Shown here: positions 33,362 to 42,606 of the stretch, in pieces
How positions within the stretch are numbered: position 1 is the stretch's first letter
Layout of the letters: each line of letters starts with the position of its first letter
NCBI GenBank assembly: GCA_022841365.1
Contig: JALHRP010000017.1
Coordinates: 1-60,856 of the forward strand
Length of the DNA: 60,856 nt
Direction: 5' to 3'
Origin: Chitinophagaceae bacterium
GTDB lineage: Bacteria; Bacteroidota; Bacteroidia; Chitinophagales; Chitinophagaceae
Notes under the pieces: generated by a model
Database searches by the model: none
What the model saw: the letters and a program-made list of their open reading frames with translations, nothing else
What the model was told of the DNA's origin: nothing
Translations under genes and position numbers: made by a program

Positions 33362-34516
33362 ATGCGAGGTACTTTTATAAAAGAAAAAGACTATTCAACA
33401 GACTATTTCTTTCAGCTTGATTTTTTGCGTGCTATAGCGGTGCTGTTGGTCATTGTTTCTCATTGGTATTCGAAAGACTTTTTTTTAAACAGGTATACGG
33501 AAAACGACACACTCGGGGTTACTATGTTTTTTGTGCTTAGCGGATTCCTGATTACGGGTATTTTATTAAAGAGTAAAAATGCGTTGGGAAAAAGCCAGTC
33601 TTTGGGAGGTATTTTAAAAGTCTTTTATGTAAGGAGGGCGCTTCGTATATTCCCTGTTTACTATTTATTGCTTTTACTTCTTGTAACCTTAGGTATTGAT
33701 GAAACCAGAGATACATTTTGGTGGCATTTTTTTTACGGTTCAAATTTTTTATTCTGGATAAAAGGCCACTTTGTTGGTTTGCTTTCCCCTTTTTGGTCAT
33801 TATCTGTTGAAGAGCAGTTTTATCTGATATGGCCATTCGTGATATTGCTAGCAGGTCAAAAAAAGCTTCCTTATCTCTTTTGTTTAATTGCAGCTTCATC
33901 TGTTCTTTTCAGATTTTTTATAGCAACAGATGTTACACAAATTGGACGAATTCTGATGCCCGGTAGTCTTGATTCATTTTGCGTGGGTGGTTTAATTGCT
34001 TTTGGCAGATTATACCAACCTAAATGGTACGCTTGTATACAAAAAAACAAAGGGAGCTTATTATTTCTAGCAGTTATAATGCTGGTATTTGTAAATACCC
34101 ATTTTTTCAATAGCATTAGTATTAAATTTAGCGTTGCAATATATTATTTAATCCTGTCCATAGCATTTGCAATTTTGACGGATCGTTTAGCATCAGGTAT
34201 AAACAGCAAACCATTTGTATTGGTTTTAAATAATCCGGTATTTCTATTTTTAGGGAAGATCAGTTACGGGCTGTATTTGTTTCACAGCTTCATACCAAAA
34301 GTTTATGGGTTACCAATTCCGAAGTTTTTGACACCCTTCTCTTTTTATATTGCAGAAATAACGAGGTTCTCAATTCTTATTCTAATCGCCTCTATCAGCT
34401 GGTATTTTTTTGAAAAGCCTATACTGAAATTTAAAAAATATTTTTTTTATCAGGATAGTCAAATAATAAGTAGTCGTAAGGCTATTGATAAACTAAATAT
34501 GCCCAATACAATATGA
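33362..34516 (+). CDS. acyltransferase-3 family (OafA-like) O-acetyltransferase
   Basis: 384-aa polytopic membrane acyltransferase from ATG 33362 (a TTG at 33344 is possible). FQLDFLRAIAVLLVIVSHW at the N-terminus carries the family R and H; FFVLSGFLIT and WSLSVEEQFYLIWPF are further signatures. It would O-acylate a sugar of the glycan from the cytosolic side. The gene begins a stretch that looks more AT-rich than its upstream neighbours. Its end overlaps the fucosyltransferase start by 4 nt (ATGA). Confidence 0.9.
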   Translation: MRGTFIKEKDYSTDYFFQLDFLRAIAVLLVIVSHWYSKDFFLNRYTENDTLGVTMFFVLSGFLITGILLKSKNALGKSQSLGGILKVFYVRRALRIFPVYYLLLLLLVTLGIDETRDTFWWHFFYGSNFLFWIKGHFVGLLSPFWSLSVEEQFYLIWPFVILLAGQKKLPYLFCLIAASSVLFRFFIATDVTQIGRILMPGSLDSFCVGGLIAFGRLYQPKWYACIQKNKGSLLFLAVIMLVFVNTHFFNSISIKFSVAIYYLILSIAFAILTDRLASGINSKPFVLVLNNPVFLFLGKISYGLYLFHSFIPKVYGLPIPKFLTPFSFYIAEITRFSILILIASISWYFFEKPILKFKKYFFYQDSQIISSRKAIDKLNMPNTI

Positions 34517-35388
34517 TTATAACGGAATTAAGAGGAGGGCTGGGTAATCAAATGTTTCAATATGCGATCGGCAAAGCCTTAGCAGTAAAAAACAAGACAT
34601 TCCTTTATCTTGACAAACGACCTTTGTATGATATTGATGAGACTTTATTTGTAAAGAGACCATTTGAGCTGAATATTTTTAATATTGAGTTTAATGCTGC
34701 ATCAGACAGTCAATTAAGCATATTTTTTCCTGACGGGCATTTGGGGTGGAGGTTACTTAGGAAGCTTTTCAGAACCAAGGTGCAGAAAGAAAACGGGTTT
34801 AACTATGATGGCCAATCGATCCGCACTAACAGTAGACATATTTACCTGCAGGGTTATTGGCAAAGTGAGAAGTATTTTGAAAGTATTTCTGATGTTATCA
34901 GAAGGGATTTTACATTTATGGCGAAAGTTAATCCGGAGACAAAAAAAATTGCACAGGAAATATCGGAAGGTAATTCTGTAAGTATCCATGTAAGACGTGG
35001 AGATTATGTAACATCAGCCAGTGCCAATCATGGTTTTATAGGGCTAACCTATTATAAGGATGCGTTCAGGATAACTGCCGAAAGAGCTAAAGATGCTAAA
35101 TATTATATTTTTAGCGATGACAGTGCATGGGTTAAACAGCATTTGTTAGGTTATATCGATTCTGCAACAATGGTTGTGCACAATTCGGGGGAAGATAGCT
35201 GGCAGGATATGTATTTAATGAGTTTGTGCAAACATAATATTATTGCTAACAGCAGCTTTAGCTGGTGGGGGGCATGGTTAAATAAAAATGTAGACAAGCT
35301 TGTAATTGCGCCAAACAAGTGGTTTGCAAATGAAGAAATGAATTTGCAAACAGGTGATCTGATACCAAATAGTTGGATCAGGATTTAA
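34513..35388 (+). CDS. alpha-1,2-fucosyltransferase-like, GT11 family
   Basis: 291-aa inverting fucosyltransferase. ITELRGGLGNQMFQYAIGKA at the N-terminus and HVRRGDYV (159-166) are the GT11 motifs; SSFSWWGAWL near the C-terminus is also conserved. The donor GDP-L-fucose can be made by the gmd and fcl genes of the same locus. GT11 enzymes usually attach fucose alpha-1,2 to galactose, making an H-antigen-type disaccharide. The GT6 gene three positions downstream fits this pathway. Confidence 0.92.
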   Translation: MIITELRGGLGNQMFQYAIGKALAVKNKTFLYLDKRPLYDIDETLFVKRPFELNIFNIEFNAASDSQLSIFFPDGHLGWRLLRKLFRTKVQKENGFNYDGQSIRTNSRHIYLQGYWQSEKYFESISDVIRRDFTFMAKVNPETKKIAQEISEGNSVSIHVRRGDYVTSASANHGFIGLTYYKDAFRITAERAKDAKYYIFSDDSAWVKQHLLGYIDSATMVVHNSGEDSWQDMYLMSLCKHNIIANSSFSWWGAWLNKNVDKLVIAPNKWFANEEMNLQTGDLIPNSWIRI

Positions 35389-35475
35389 GATGCCAGAATC
35401 AGGAATTTTATTCAGGTAATCCCCAAGTCTCAGACTTTAATCACTGAGTTTAAACTGTGTAAAGTAATAAAAGTA

Positions 35476-36447
35476 ATGCCCAAAATAACGGTTATCAATC
35501 TTTGTTATAATAGTGGTAATAGGCTAATAAAAACCCTGCAATCATTCGCTAATCAAACATTCAAAGATTTTGAAGTAATAATTATAGATGATGCTTCCTC
35601 TGATAACTCGGTGAGTGTTCTTGAAGGTTGGATACAGTTAAACAAAATAACAAATGCCAGGCTTGTAAAGAATAAGGTTAATGTAGGAATACCTTCCGGA
35701 CTGAACCGGGCTCTGAAAGAAGCAACGGGTGATTACATTTCTGTAATTGGTGATGATCTGTGGGATGTTGATTTTTTAGAGCAGTTGTATATACGACTCA
35801 ATAACACGCCAGCAAATGTTGGAATGATTTATTGTAAAGCGAGGCGTTTTAATGAGGTTTCTCAAACCTTTGACAAAGAGCCAGAGCCACCTGTAGTAAT
35901 GCGGTCAAATGGTTGCCCCTTTGCGGAGGACTTATTTGAATCAAAAGGCAATAAATTGTATTTCATGAGATCAGATGTTGCATTTGAATGTCTTTTCTGG
36001 TCAAATTATATCGCTTCTTTTACATTTCTGGCTAAAAAAAGTGCTCTGATAGCTTCCGGCGGATATGATGAAACGTATTCAATTGAAGATTATCCTATGT
36101 GGTTTAGGATCACAAAAAAATATGATCTTCTGTTTCTTGATGAAGTACATGCGACGTATGTGAGACACGCTACGAATTTTTCTACAAATAACCGAGTGTC
36201 CTTGCAGTTTAGTGTAATTAAGCTAAAGATTGGGTTGATCAAAAAAATTAAAGATTCAAGAACACGGTCACATGTTTATTCAGAGGTCTTCGATTTATTG
36301 AGTGGACTTTTAACAAATTCCGAGCATTGTCAAAAATTACTAGTACTGTATTTAGTGAGTCAGACTTTATTTTTACCAGGGTTTAAATTTAAACGAAGCT
36401 TATTGCAAAAGATTCCATTATTCTTATTAAACAGCCCAAGAAAGTAA
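35476..36447 (+). CDS. glycosyltransferase, GT2 family
   Basis: 323-aa GT-A enzyme. ITVINLCYNSGNRLIKTLQS starts the nucleotide-binding fold, DDASSDNSV follows, and VIGDDLWDVDF supplies the DxD-like metal site; IEDYPMWFRI is the usual acceptor-loop ED pair. The C-terminal third is unlike common GT2s and ends in basic residues, perhaps membrane-associated. AT-rich relative to the flanks. Sugar specificity not deducible. Confidence 0.88.
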   Translation: MPKITVINLCYNSGNRLIKTLQSFANQTFKDFEVIIIDDASSDNSVSVLEGWIQLNKITNARLVKNKVNVGIPSGLNRALKEATGDYISVIGDDLWDVDFLEQLYIRLNNTPANVGMIYCKARRFNEVSQTFDKEPEPPVVMRSNGCPFAEDLFESKGNKLYFMRSDVAFECLFWSNYIASFTFLAKKSALIASGGYDETYSIEDYPMWFRITKKYDLLFLDEVHATYVRHATNFSTNNRVSLQFSVIKLKIGLIKKIKDSRTRSHVYSEVFDLLSGLLTNSEHCQKLLVLYLVSQTLFLPGFKFKRSLLQKIPLFLLNSPRK

Positions 36448-36463
36448 GTTAAAGTAAAATTCT

Positions 36464-37363
36464 ATGATTAATATTTATACAGTAAGCGATAAACGTCCAG
36501 ACTTTATTTCGCTACAATATAATGGATTTAAAAAATTCTTGAAAGACAAGGATTACAAGTTCATTGTTTGTAATAACGGTTCAACCTCGGAATTACGAAA
36601 TGAAATTGCGGATATCTGTAATAAGCTCGGACTTACAAGTGTTTATGTGGAAGGAAATTATGAAAATGGTGCGATTGCTACACAGGTGCCATTGATTTAT
36701 TGTTTAAAAAATTATATCCGACACGACCCGAAAGAAGATATGACGGTTATTATAGACTCTGATATCTTTCTATTTAACAATTTTAGTTTTACAGAATTAT
36801 TAGAAGGGGCAGACATTGCAGGTATTTATCAACAACGGGACCGACAGGCAAAGAAAATATTCTTGCGTAATCATTATTATTTGTGGAATGCATTTCTTGT
36901 TTTTAAGAATAGTTCGATCGATTTTGAAAAATTTGACATATCAATGATTCAAAATATAACAGATGTTGGGGGGAATCTTCATTATTATCTTGAAAGATTT
37001 AAACCTAAAGTAAAATGGGTTGTTCACACACCAGATATCGAAGACGAATCAGAAATATTCATCGATGGCTTAAGGGAAATATATCATCCTCAATTTGGCA
37101 TGCAGATAATTGCAAGCTCTTTTATTCACTACTACCGAGGGTCGAATTGGGATGCTTTGAATAACAATTATCACGAACTGAAAACAGGTTTTTTGGTGAA
37201 GTTCTTAGAAACTGCCAGAAAGCAATATCCTCTAACTCCGAAATTGCATAACTACCAAGATGATTGTGCGCATACCAAGAGGCATTATAATGGCACGAGA
37301 CACAATACTAAATCGAGATTCAGGATTTCAAATAAGCTTTACCGATTAAAATGGTTTGGATAA
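36464..37363 (+). CDS. putative GT-A type glycosyltransferase, unassigned family
   Basis: 299-aa protein. MINIYTVSDKRPDFISLQY at the start and TVIIDSDIFLF (a DSD motif with hydrophobic flanks) suggest a GT-A nucleotide-sugar site. I cannot assign a CAZy family. It lies in tight order with the GT2 gene before it and abuts the GT6 gene after it (36464-37363, then 37364), so a transferase role in the same repeat unit is likely. AT-rich, His/Tyr-rich C-terminus. Confidence 0.65.
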   Translation: MINIYTVSDKRPDFISLQYNGFKKFLKDKDYKFIVCNNGSTSELRNEIADICNKLGLTSVYVEGNYENGAIATQVPLIYCLKNYIRHDPKEDMTVIIDSDIFLFNNFSFTELLEGADIAGIYQQRDRQAKKIFLRNHYYLWNAFLVFKNSSIDFEKFDISMIQNITDVGGNLHYYLERFKPKVKWVVHTPDIEDESEIFIDGLREIYHPQFGMQIIASSFIHYYRGSNWDALNNNYHELKTGFLVKFLETARKQYPLTPKLHNYQDDCAHTKRHYNGTRHNTKSRFRISNKLYRLKWFG

Positions 37364-38143
37364 ATGAAAAACAAAGTTGCCATACTTTATATCTGCACAG
37401 GGAATTATGTTATCTTTTGGGAGAACTTTTACAAGAGTTTTTCCAGGCATTTCCTGCCAGGGTATCAAAAAAAATATTTTGTTTTTACAGAAAGCAACGA
37501 TGCTTCGTTACAGACAGCAAATGATGTTCGTGTGATTTACCAGAAAAAGCTTGGCTGGCCATATGATACGTTGTACAGATTCCGTATGTTTTACAGTATT
37601 GATGAGCAATTGAAAGATTTTGATTACATCTTCTTCTTTAACGCAAACATGATCTGTCTTCAAGATATTGATGACCGAATTTTACCAAATGAGCAGGAGC
37701 GGTTAGTAGTTGTAAAACATCCCGGATTTTTCGATAAGGATCGCAGTTTATTTACTTATGAAACAAATCCTCAATCATTGGCCTATATTCCGGATGACAA
37801 AGGGGAGTATTATTTTATGGGGGGATTTAACGGGGGGATTGGTAAGTATTACAGAGAATTAATCAAAACCCTGAAAGAAAATATTGATTATGATTTGCAA
37901 ACGAATAAACTAATTGCTATTTGGCATGATGAGTCGCATTTAAACAGGTATATGCTGGATAGATCTCCTAAAATCCTTTCGCCTGCGTATGGTTATCCCG
38001 AAGGAGTCGAACTGCCTTTCGAACAAAAAATTATTATTCTTGACAAGAATCGTTTTGGCGGTCATAACGCAATGCGTGGTATTGAAAAGAACCGACCGTT
38101 TATTGGAAAGATTAAAAAAATCCTACACTTTTTCAAAATTTGA
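37364..38143 (+). CDS. GT6 family glycosyltransferase (ABO-transferase homologue)
   Basis: 259-aa homologue of mammalian alpha-1,3-Gal/GalNAc transferases. Motifs: AILYICTGNY, WPYDTLYRFRMF, the metal-site position FFNANMIC (N93-A94-N95), VVKHPGFF, YYFMGGFNGG and WHDESHLNRYML. The NxN in place of DxD is the known signature of bacterial GT6 enzymes, which work without the divalent metal that the mammalian ones need. Known bacterial members act on Fuc-alpha-1,2-Gal acceptors. With GT11 and gmd/fcl in this locus, a blood-group A- or B-like structure is the natural prediction; which of Gal or GalNAc is not clear. Confidence 0.9.
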   Translation: MKNKVAILYICTGNYVIFWENFYKSFSRHFLPGYQKKYFVFTESNDASLQTANDVRVIYQKKLGWPYDTLYRFRMFYSIDEQLKDFDYIFFFNANMICLQDIDDRILPNEQERLVVVKHPGFFDKDRSLFTYETNPQSLAYIPDDKGEYYFMGGFNGGIGKYYRELIKTLKENIDYDLQTNKLIAIWHDESHLNRYMLDRSPKILSPAYGYPEGVELPFEQKIIILDKNRFGGHNAMRGIEKNRPFIGKIKKILHFFKI

Positions 38144-38148
38144 TAAAG

Positions 38149-39003
38149 ATGGTTAAAGTATCAGTTATTATTCCTTGTTATAATCATGGTCAATATTTGC
38201 ATCAGTGTCTTGATTCCGTAAAAAAGCAGACTTATTCTAATCTTGAAATAATCATTGTGAATGACGGCTCGACTGATCCCGAGACAAATCGAATTATCGG
38301 TGCGATTGATGAGACCGGTATTCAAGTAATTAATAAAAAAAATGAAGGACTTGCTGCAGCAAGAAATACAGGAATAGATGCTGCAACCGGTGAGATCATC
38401 CTTCCCATTGATTCGGATGATTATTTGGGTGATCAATATGTTGAAAAAGCGGTAAATCTTTTAACTAATGACAACGAAATAGGGCTTGTTTCCTGCCGTG
38501 GGAAGTATTTCGGCACGAGAGATAATGTGATTGAGAATGCGTATATATCGGCTCATTCGATGCTGCTGTATAATTCGCTTTTCCACTGTGCCATATTTCG
38601 TAAAAGCGATTTTCTGCATATCGGGAAATATAACGTTAATATGACGAAAGGCTACGAGGATTGGGAAATGTATATACGCATGATCAATTACAAAAAAAAG
38701 GTAGTTCAGTTGCCCGATATCTTTTTCTTTTACAGGCAAAGAAACGGATCAATGCTTGATGAGCTGGAAAAAAGTGAATCAGCCAGAATTGAGATGGAAA
38801 ACGTAATAGTAAAAAACAATATTGATATTTATATCAAGGAATGGGGGTCGATCATAAAAGTTCTGAGGGAGTATGAGTGGCTAAAAAAGCAAGAATCTTC
38901 TTTAGATGAAGCCAGGAAAGAAATTAAAAATACGATGTCGTACAGACTGGGGAGTTTCATTTTGTACCCGTTTAAAATGATTAAAGCTGTTATAAAAAAA
39001 TGA
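38149..39003 (+). CDS. glycosyltransferase, GT2 family
   Basis: 284-aa GT-A enzyme from ATG 38149 (MVKVSVIIPCYNHGQY); a TTG at 38140 overlapping the previous stop is an alternative. NDGSTDPETN and LPIDSDDYLG carry the donor-binding Asp and DxD motifs; KGYEDWEMYIRM is the acceptor loop. The C-terminal coiled segment (EARKEIKNTMSYRLG) resembles chain-end segments of rhamnan-type transferases. Ends in an ATGA overlap with the next gene. Confidence 0.9.
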   Translation: MVKVSVIIPCYNHGQYLHQCLDSVKKQTYSNLEIIIVNDGSTDPETNRIIGAIDETGIQVINKKNEGLAAARNTGIDAATGEIILPIDSDDYLGDQYVEKAVNLLTNDNEIGLVSCRGKYFGTRDNVIENAYISAHSMLLYNSLFHCAIFRKSDFLHIGKYNVNMTKGYEDWEMYIRMINYKKKVVQLPDIFFFYRQRNGSMLDELEKSESARIEMENVIVKNNIDIYIKEWGSIIKVLREYEWLKKQESSLDEARKEIKNTMSYRLGSFILYPFKMIKAVIKK

Positions 39004-40166
39004 AAGTCGCTTTTTTTTCAACTCTAACAAATACGTCATGGGGGGGGAGTGAGGTTTTGTGGTATAAAACGGCCTTGCATATGCAAAAGAACGGAGTAAG
39101 GGTTGCTGCATTCGTTAAAAAGTGGGAAACCGAAGCTTTGTCTATTAGAATATTAAGAGAGGCTGGGGTGGAAGTTTTTTTGTACAGTACCTGGAAAGAC
39201 ATAAATCTTTCACAAAGAATGATCAGAAAAGTAAAGCGCCACTTTTTTTTGGAAAAAAATATTCTGGATGATGTTTTTAAATGGGAACCAGATTTAGTTT
39301 TTTTCAGTCAGTCGCATAGTTATGATTTGGGATATTTTCCAGCGAAAGTAGTTTCAGATTTGTTAAGAACAAAAATACCTTATTGTATTATTTGCCAAAA
39401 CAACACCGATTATTCATTTGTGCCAGAAACAGAAGTGCGTTCGAAAATTAAACAAATTTACCGGAGAGCAGAGCATGTGTTTTTTGTATCAAAACGCAAC
39501 AGAAGGACGGCTGAGCATATTATTTGCGTTCCAGTTGAAAATTCCAGAATTCTCTCTAACAGTATTTCAATTTCTGCAAATGAGGTGGGTATTTTGCCTT
39601 ATCCTAACGACGAAGTGATACATTTTGCAAGTGTAGCCAGATTACGTTGTTCTCACAAAGGCCAGAATTTATTGTTGGATGTATTTTCGCAGCCTGTTTG
39701 GCGTCAGCGCAACTGGGTGCTTAATTTTTACGGAAGTGGTGAAGATGAAAGTTATCTTAAAGAATTAGTTAGCTATTTACGTTTAGAAGGTAAAGTAAAT
39801 TTTAACGGGCAGGTTTCTGATATAAGGTCTGTTTGGGAAAAAAACCATGTATTATTACTCGCTTCTTTTGGAGAAGGAATGCCATTAGCCCTTCAAGAGG
39901 CAATGCTTTGCGGAAGGCCCGGAGTGGTAACAGATGTTGGCGGTAATTCGGAGCTGATTGATGATAATGTGTGTGGCTGGATTGCCAAAGGAAATGCACT
40001 TGCTTCTTTTAGTGAGGCTTTAGAAAGAGCATGGGACAACAGGAAGGGATGGGCAAAAACGGGTGAGCTTGCCTTTAAAAAGGCTATAGCCAATATAGAC
40101 CTGTATCCACAGGAAACCTTGTTGAACTATGCTTTGGAGCAAACAGAAAGGAAAAGCAAGAATTGA
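39000..40166 (+). CDS. glycosyltransferase, GT4 family
   Basis: 388-aa GT-B enzyme. TNTSWGGSEVLWY is the acceptor-side glycine motif, VARLRCSHKGQNLLLDV the start of the donor domain, and GEGMPLALQEAMLCGRPGV the E-x7-E site near 290-308. A run of eight G's (39040-39047) encodes the WGG within codons 14-16, where a one-base slip would truncate the enzyme almost at its start. Overlaps the previous gene by 4 nt. Confidence 0.9.
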   Translation: MKVAFFSTLTNTSWGGSEVLWYKTALHMQKNGVRVAAFVKKWETEALSIRILREAGVEVFLYSTWKDINLSQRMIRKVKRHFFLEKNILDDVFKWEPDLVFFSQSHSYDLGYFPAKVVSDLLRTKIPYCIICQNNTDYSFVPETEVRSKIKQIYRRAEHVFFVSKRNRRTAEHIICVPVENSRILSNSISISANEVGILPYPNDEVIHFASVARLRCSHKGQNLLLDVFSQPVWRQRNWVLNFYGSGEDESYLKELVSYLRLEGKVNFNGQVSDIRSVWEKNHVLLLASFGEGMPLALQEAMLCGRPGVVTDVGGNSELIDDNVCGWIAKGNALASFSEALERAWDNRKGWAKTGELAFKKAIANIDLYPQETLLNYALEQTERKSKN

Positions 40167-40203
40167 ACCCTATAATATCTGATAAGTAAAACCTGATAAT
40201 GTT

Positions 40204-41409
40204 TTGAGAATTGCTTTTTTTACCTATGAATACCCTCCTGATATTGCACAAGGAGGTATTGCAACTTATGTAAAGCAGGTTGCCAGGCTACTCGCTGAAC
40301 GAGAACATGATGTAGAGGTTTTTTGTGCGAGTCCGTACAGAACTGTTTCAATAAGAGAGGATAATGTCCTTGTTCATCGCTTGCAAAGTGATGGCCCGGC
40401 GACCTTTAACCGGATACTGCCGGATTTCTTTGCTGGCATCCACAGCCAGAAGGCTTTTGATATCATTGAAAGTCCTGAAATACATGGGCACGCTTATCTT
40501 ATTAAACAGCAATTTCCGTCTCTGCCTTTGGTTGTAAAATTTCATATGCCGGTATTTATTCAGATGCGGCTAATTAATTTTTACACATCACGAATAGTAA
40601 AGCTTCGTTATTTCCTGGGTGCATTGCGGAGAGGGCGAATTCGTTTTTATGGATATAATGATCATAACAATGATATTGACTATAAGGTTACATCGGTAGC
40701 GGATGCTTATGTTTCTCCTTCCCGATCTTTAGGGGCAATTTTGCAAAAAGAGTGGAAACTGAAACCTGAAAAGTTAACAGTGTTACCTTACCCATTTATA
40801 CCTCCCCGTCCATTGCTGGATATACCTATTACAGAAAGGAAAACGAAGGTTGTAAGTTTTGTTGGCAAATTAAATGTACACAAAGGAATTGTTGCCTTGG
40901 TGGAAATGATCCGAAAAGTTGTTCCAGAACATCCGGATGTACAATTTCGTCTGATTGGTGCTGATAGTTTTTTTCCAGCCCGCAACATGTCTATGAAGGA
41001 TTATATTTCTTCTCAGCTGCAAGGTCTGGAAGCTAACTACGTAATTAAAGGAGGACTTGATTACGAGGCGGTTTTACAGGAATTAGCAGAAACAGATATT
41101 TGTATTTTTCCAAGTATATGGGAGAATTTCCCTAATGTATGCCTTGAGGCCATGAGTGCAGGGCGAGCGGTGATTGGCAGTAAAAATGGCGGGATGAGTG
41201 AGATGCTGGAAGATGGAGCCGGAGTGATTATTGATCCTTTGCAAGTTCATGCAGGTGCAAAGGCTATCTCTGTTCTTTTGGATAATCCTGCAAGGCGGGT
41301 TGCGTTGGGGATTAAAGCAAGGTTGGTCGTTTTAGAACGGTACAATGCTGACCGTATTGGTTTGTTGCTTGAAAAACATTTTTCAAACGTAATTACAGAT
41401 GTCTGTTAA
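40204..41409 (+). CDS. glycosyltransferase, GT4 family (TTG start)
   Basis: 401-aa GT-B enzyme starting at TTG 40204; the conserved opening RIAFFTYEYPPDIAQGGIATY follows directly and no in-frame ATG precedes it. Donor-domain motifs VVSFVGKLNVHKGI and SIWENFPNVCLEAMSAGRAVIG (near 303). It overlaps the next gene by 11 nt. Donor and acceptor unknown. Confidence 0.88.
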   Translation: MRIAFFTYEYPPDIAQGGIATYVKQVARLLAEREHDVEVFCASPYRTVSIREDNVLVHRLQSDGPATFNRILPDFFAGIHSQKAFDIIESPEIHGHAYLIKQQFPSLPLVVKFHMPVFIQMRLINFYTSRIVKLRYFLGALRRGRIRFYGYNDHNNDIDYKVTSVADAYVSPSRSLGAILQKEWKLKPEKLTVLPYPFIPPRPLLDIPITERKTKVVSFVGKLNVHKGIVALVEMIRKVVPEHPDVQFRLIGADSFFPARNMSMKDYISSQLQGLEANYVIKGGLDYEAVLQELAETDICIFPSIWENFPNVCLEAMSAGRAVIGSKNGGMSEMLEDGAGVIIDPLQVHAGAKAISVLLDNPARRVALGIKARLVVLERYNADRIGLLLEKHFSNVITDVC

Positions 41410-42562
41410 GGTTTTTCATTTTCATAATGGTAGTGGAGGAGGCGTGCTTTCTGTTATCCGCAACTTATTACTCTACCGCCAACATGAAATTGAAAATCAT
41501 GTTATTTATACTATCAACAAAGATGTTCATCCTGTTTTTCAAGTGTCTAATTTAAAGGGTGCCAAAAGTGAAACAGTTTTTTATTATTCTTCCAAATGGA
41601 ACTTCTATCATACTGTAAAACAACTTGCCAAGTTGCTGCCTGATGAAAAGGCAATTATTGTTGCGCATGACTGGCTGGAGTTAGGGATGGTGAGTCAACT
41701 TGGTTTGCAAAATCCGGTTGTTTTTTTTGTGCACGGGGATTATGAGTATTATTATCAGCTGGCTGTAAAACACTTTCGTTCCATTGATGTGTTTATATGT
41801 GTATCTGCATCCATTACAAACAGACTAAAGGAGATGCTTCCTGCGGAAGCAGCGAATATTCAAAATGCCCGTTTTCCTGTGCCTTATGCCTTTAAAAGTG
41901 CTCAACGTTCAAATGTTATTTTGCAGCTAATTTTTGTTGGCAGATGCGAAGAGGCAAAAGGGTATTACCTGCTGACGGAAATAGAACGGAAGCTTGAAGA
42001 TTTGGGAGTAAAAGTTGCATGGCATATAGCCGGTGAAGGCTCTGATCAGCCTCATAATCAGGTTTGCTGGCCAGCTGATTCAGATGTTTATTTTTATGGT
42101 AAAGTATCGCAAAGTGAACTGTCTCAACTTCTTCTTAAAGTGGATCTGCTTGTGTTGCCATCCCTTGCAGAGGGGATGCCTGTTTCTATTGTTGAAGCAA
42201 TGAAGGCAGAGGTTGTACCTATTGTAAATAATCTACCCGGAGGGATACAAGAGATTGTTATTAATGGAACAACGGGGTATAAAATCGATCAGAACTTACC
42301 TGCTGAATTTGCAATTATTATTAAACAATTAAATGAAGATCAAGACTTGCTGCATACGTTGCGAAAAGAAGCGGCGTCGGTTGCCAATCGTTTATTTGAT
42401 CCTTTGCTTAATACAAATTCGATAGAGGCAATTTTATTACAATCTCTCCTTCAAAATAAGTCTAAAAGCTCATTTAAAACATATGGAAGCCGGTTAGATC
42501 AAAGATGGATTCCTAATGTTTTTGTAAACTGGGTGCGGATTGTTTTTCGTTCCTTTAAATGA
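41399..42562 (+). CDS. glycosyltransferase, GT4 family
   Basis: 387-aa GT-B enzyme. HFHNGSGGGVLSVIRN near the N-terminus, LIFVGRCEEAKGYYLL at the start of the donor domain and LAEGMPVSIVEAMKAEVVPIV near 257, in which Ala-Glu replaces the usual Cys-Gly. It overlaps the previous gene by 11 nt. AT-rich by eye, like its neighbours. Confidence 0.87.
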   Translation: MSVKVFHFHNGSGGGVLSVIRNLLLYRQHEIENHVIYTINKDVHPVFQVSNLKGAKSETVFYYSSKWNFYHTVKQLAKLLPDEKAIIVAHDWLELGMVSQLGLQNPVVFFVHGDYEYYYQLAVKHFRSIDVFICVSASITNRLKEMLPAEAANIQNARFPVPYAFKSAQRSNVILQLIFVGRCEEAKGYYLLTEIERKLEDLGVKVAWHIAGEGSDQPHNQVCWPADSDVYFYGKVSQSELSQLLLKVDLLVLPSLAEGMPVSIVEAMKAEVVPIVNNLPGGIQEIVINGTTGYKIDQNLPAEFAIIIKQLNEDQDLLHTLRKEAASVANRLFDPLLNTNSIEAILLQSLLQNKSKSSFKTYGSRLDQRWIPNVFVNWVRIVFRSFK

Positions 42563-42606
42563 GATAATTGGTTTTTTGATAGAATTACTAAAGAACTAAA
42601 CAGATA

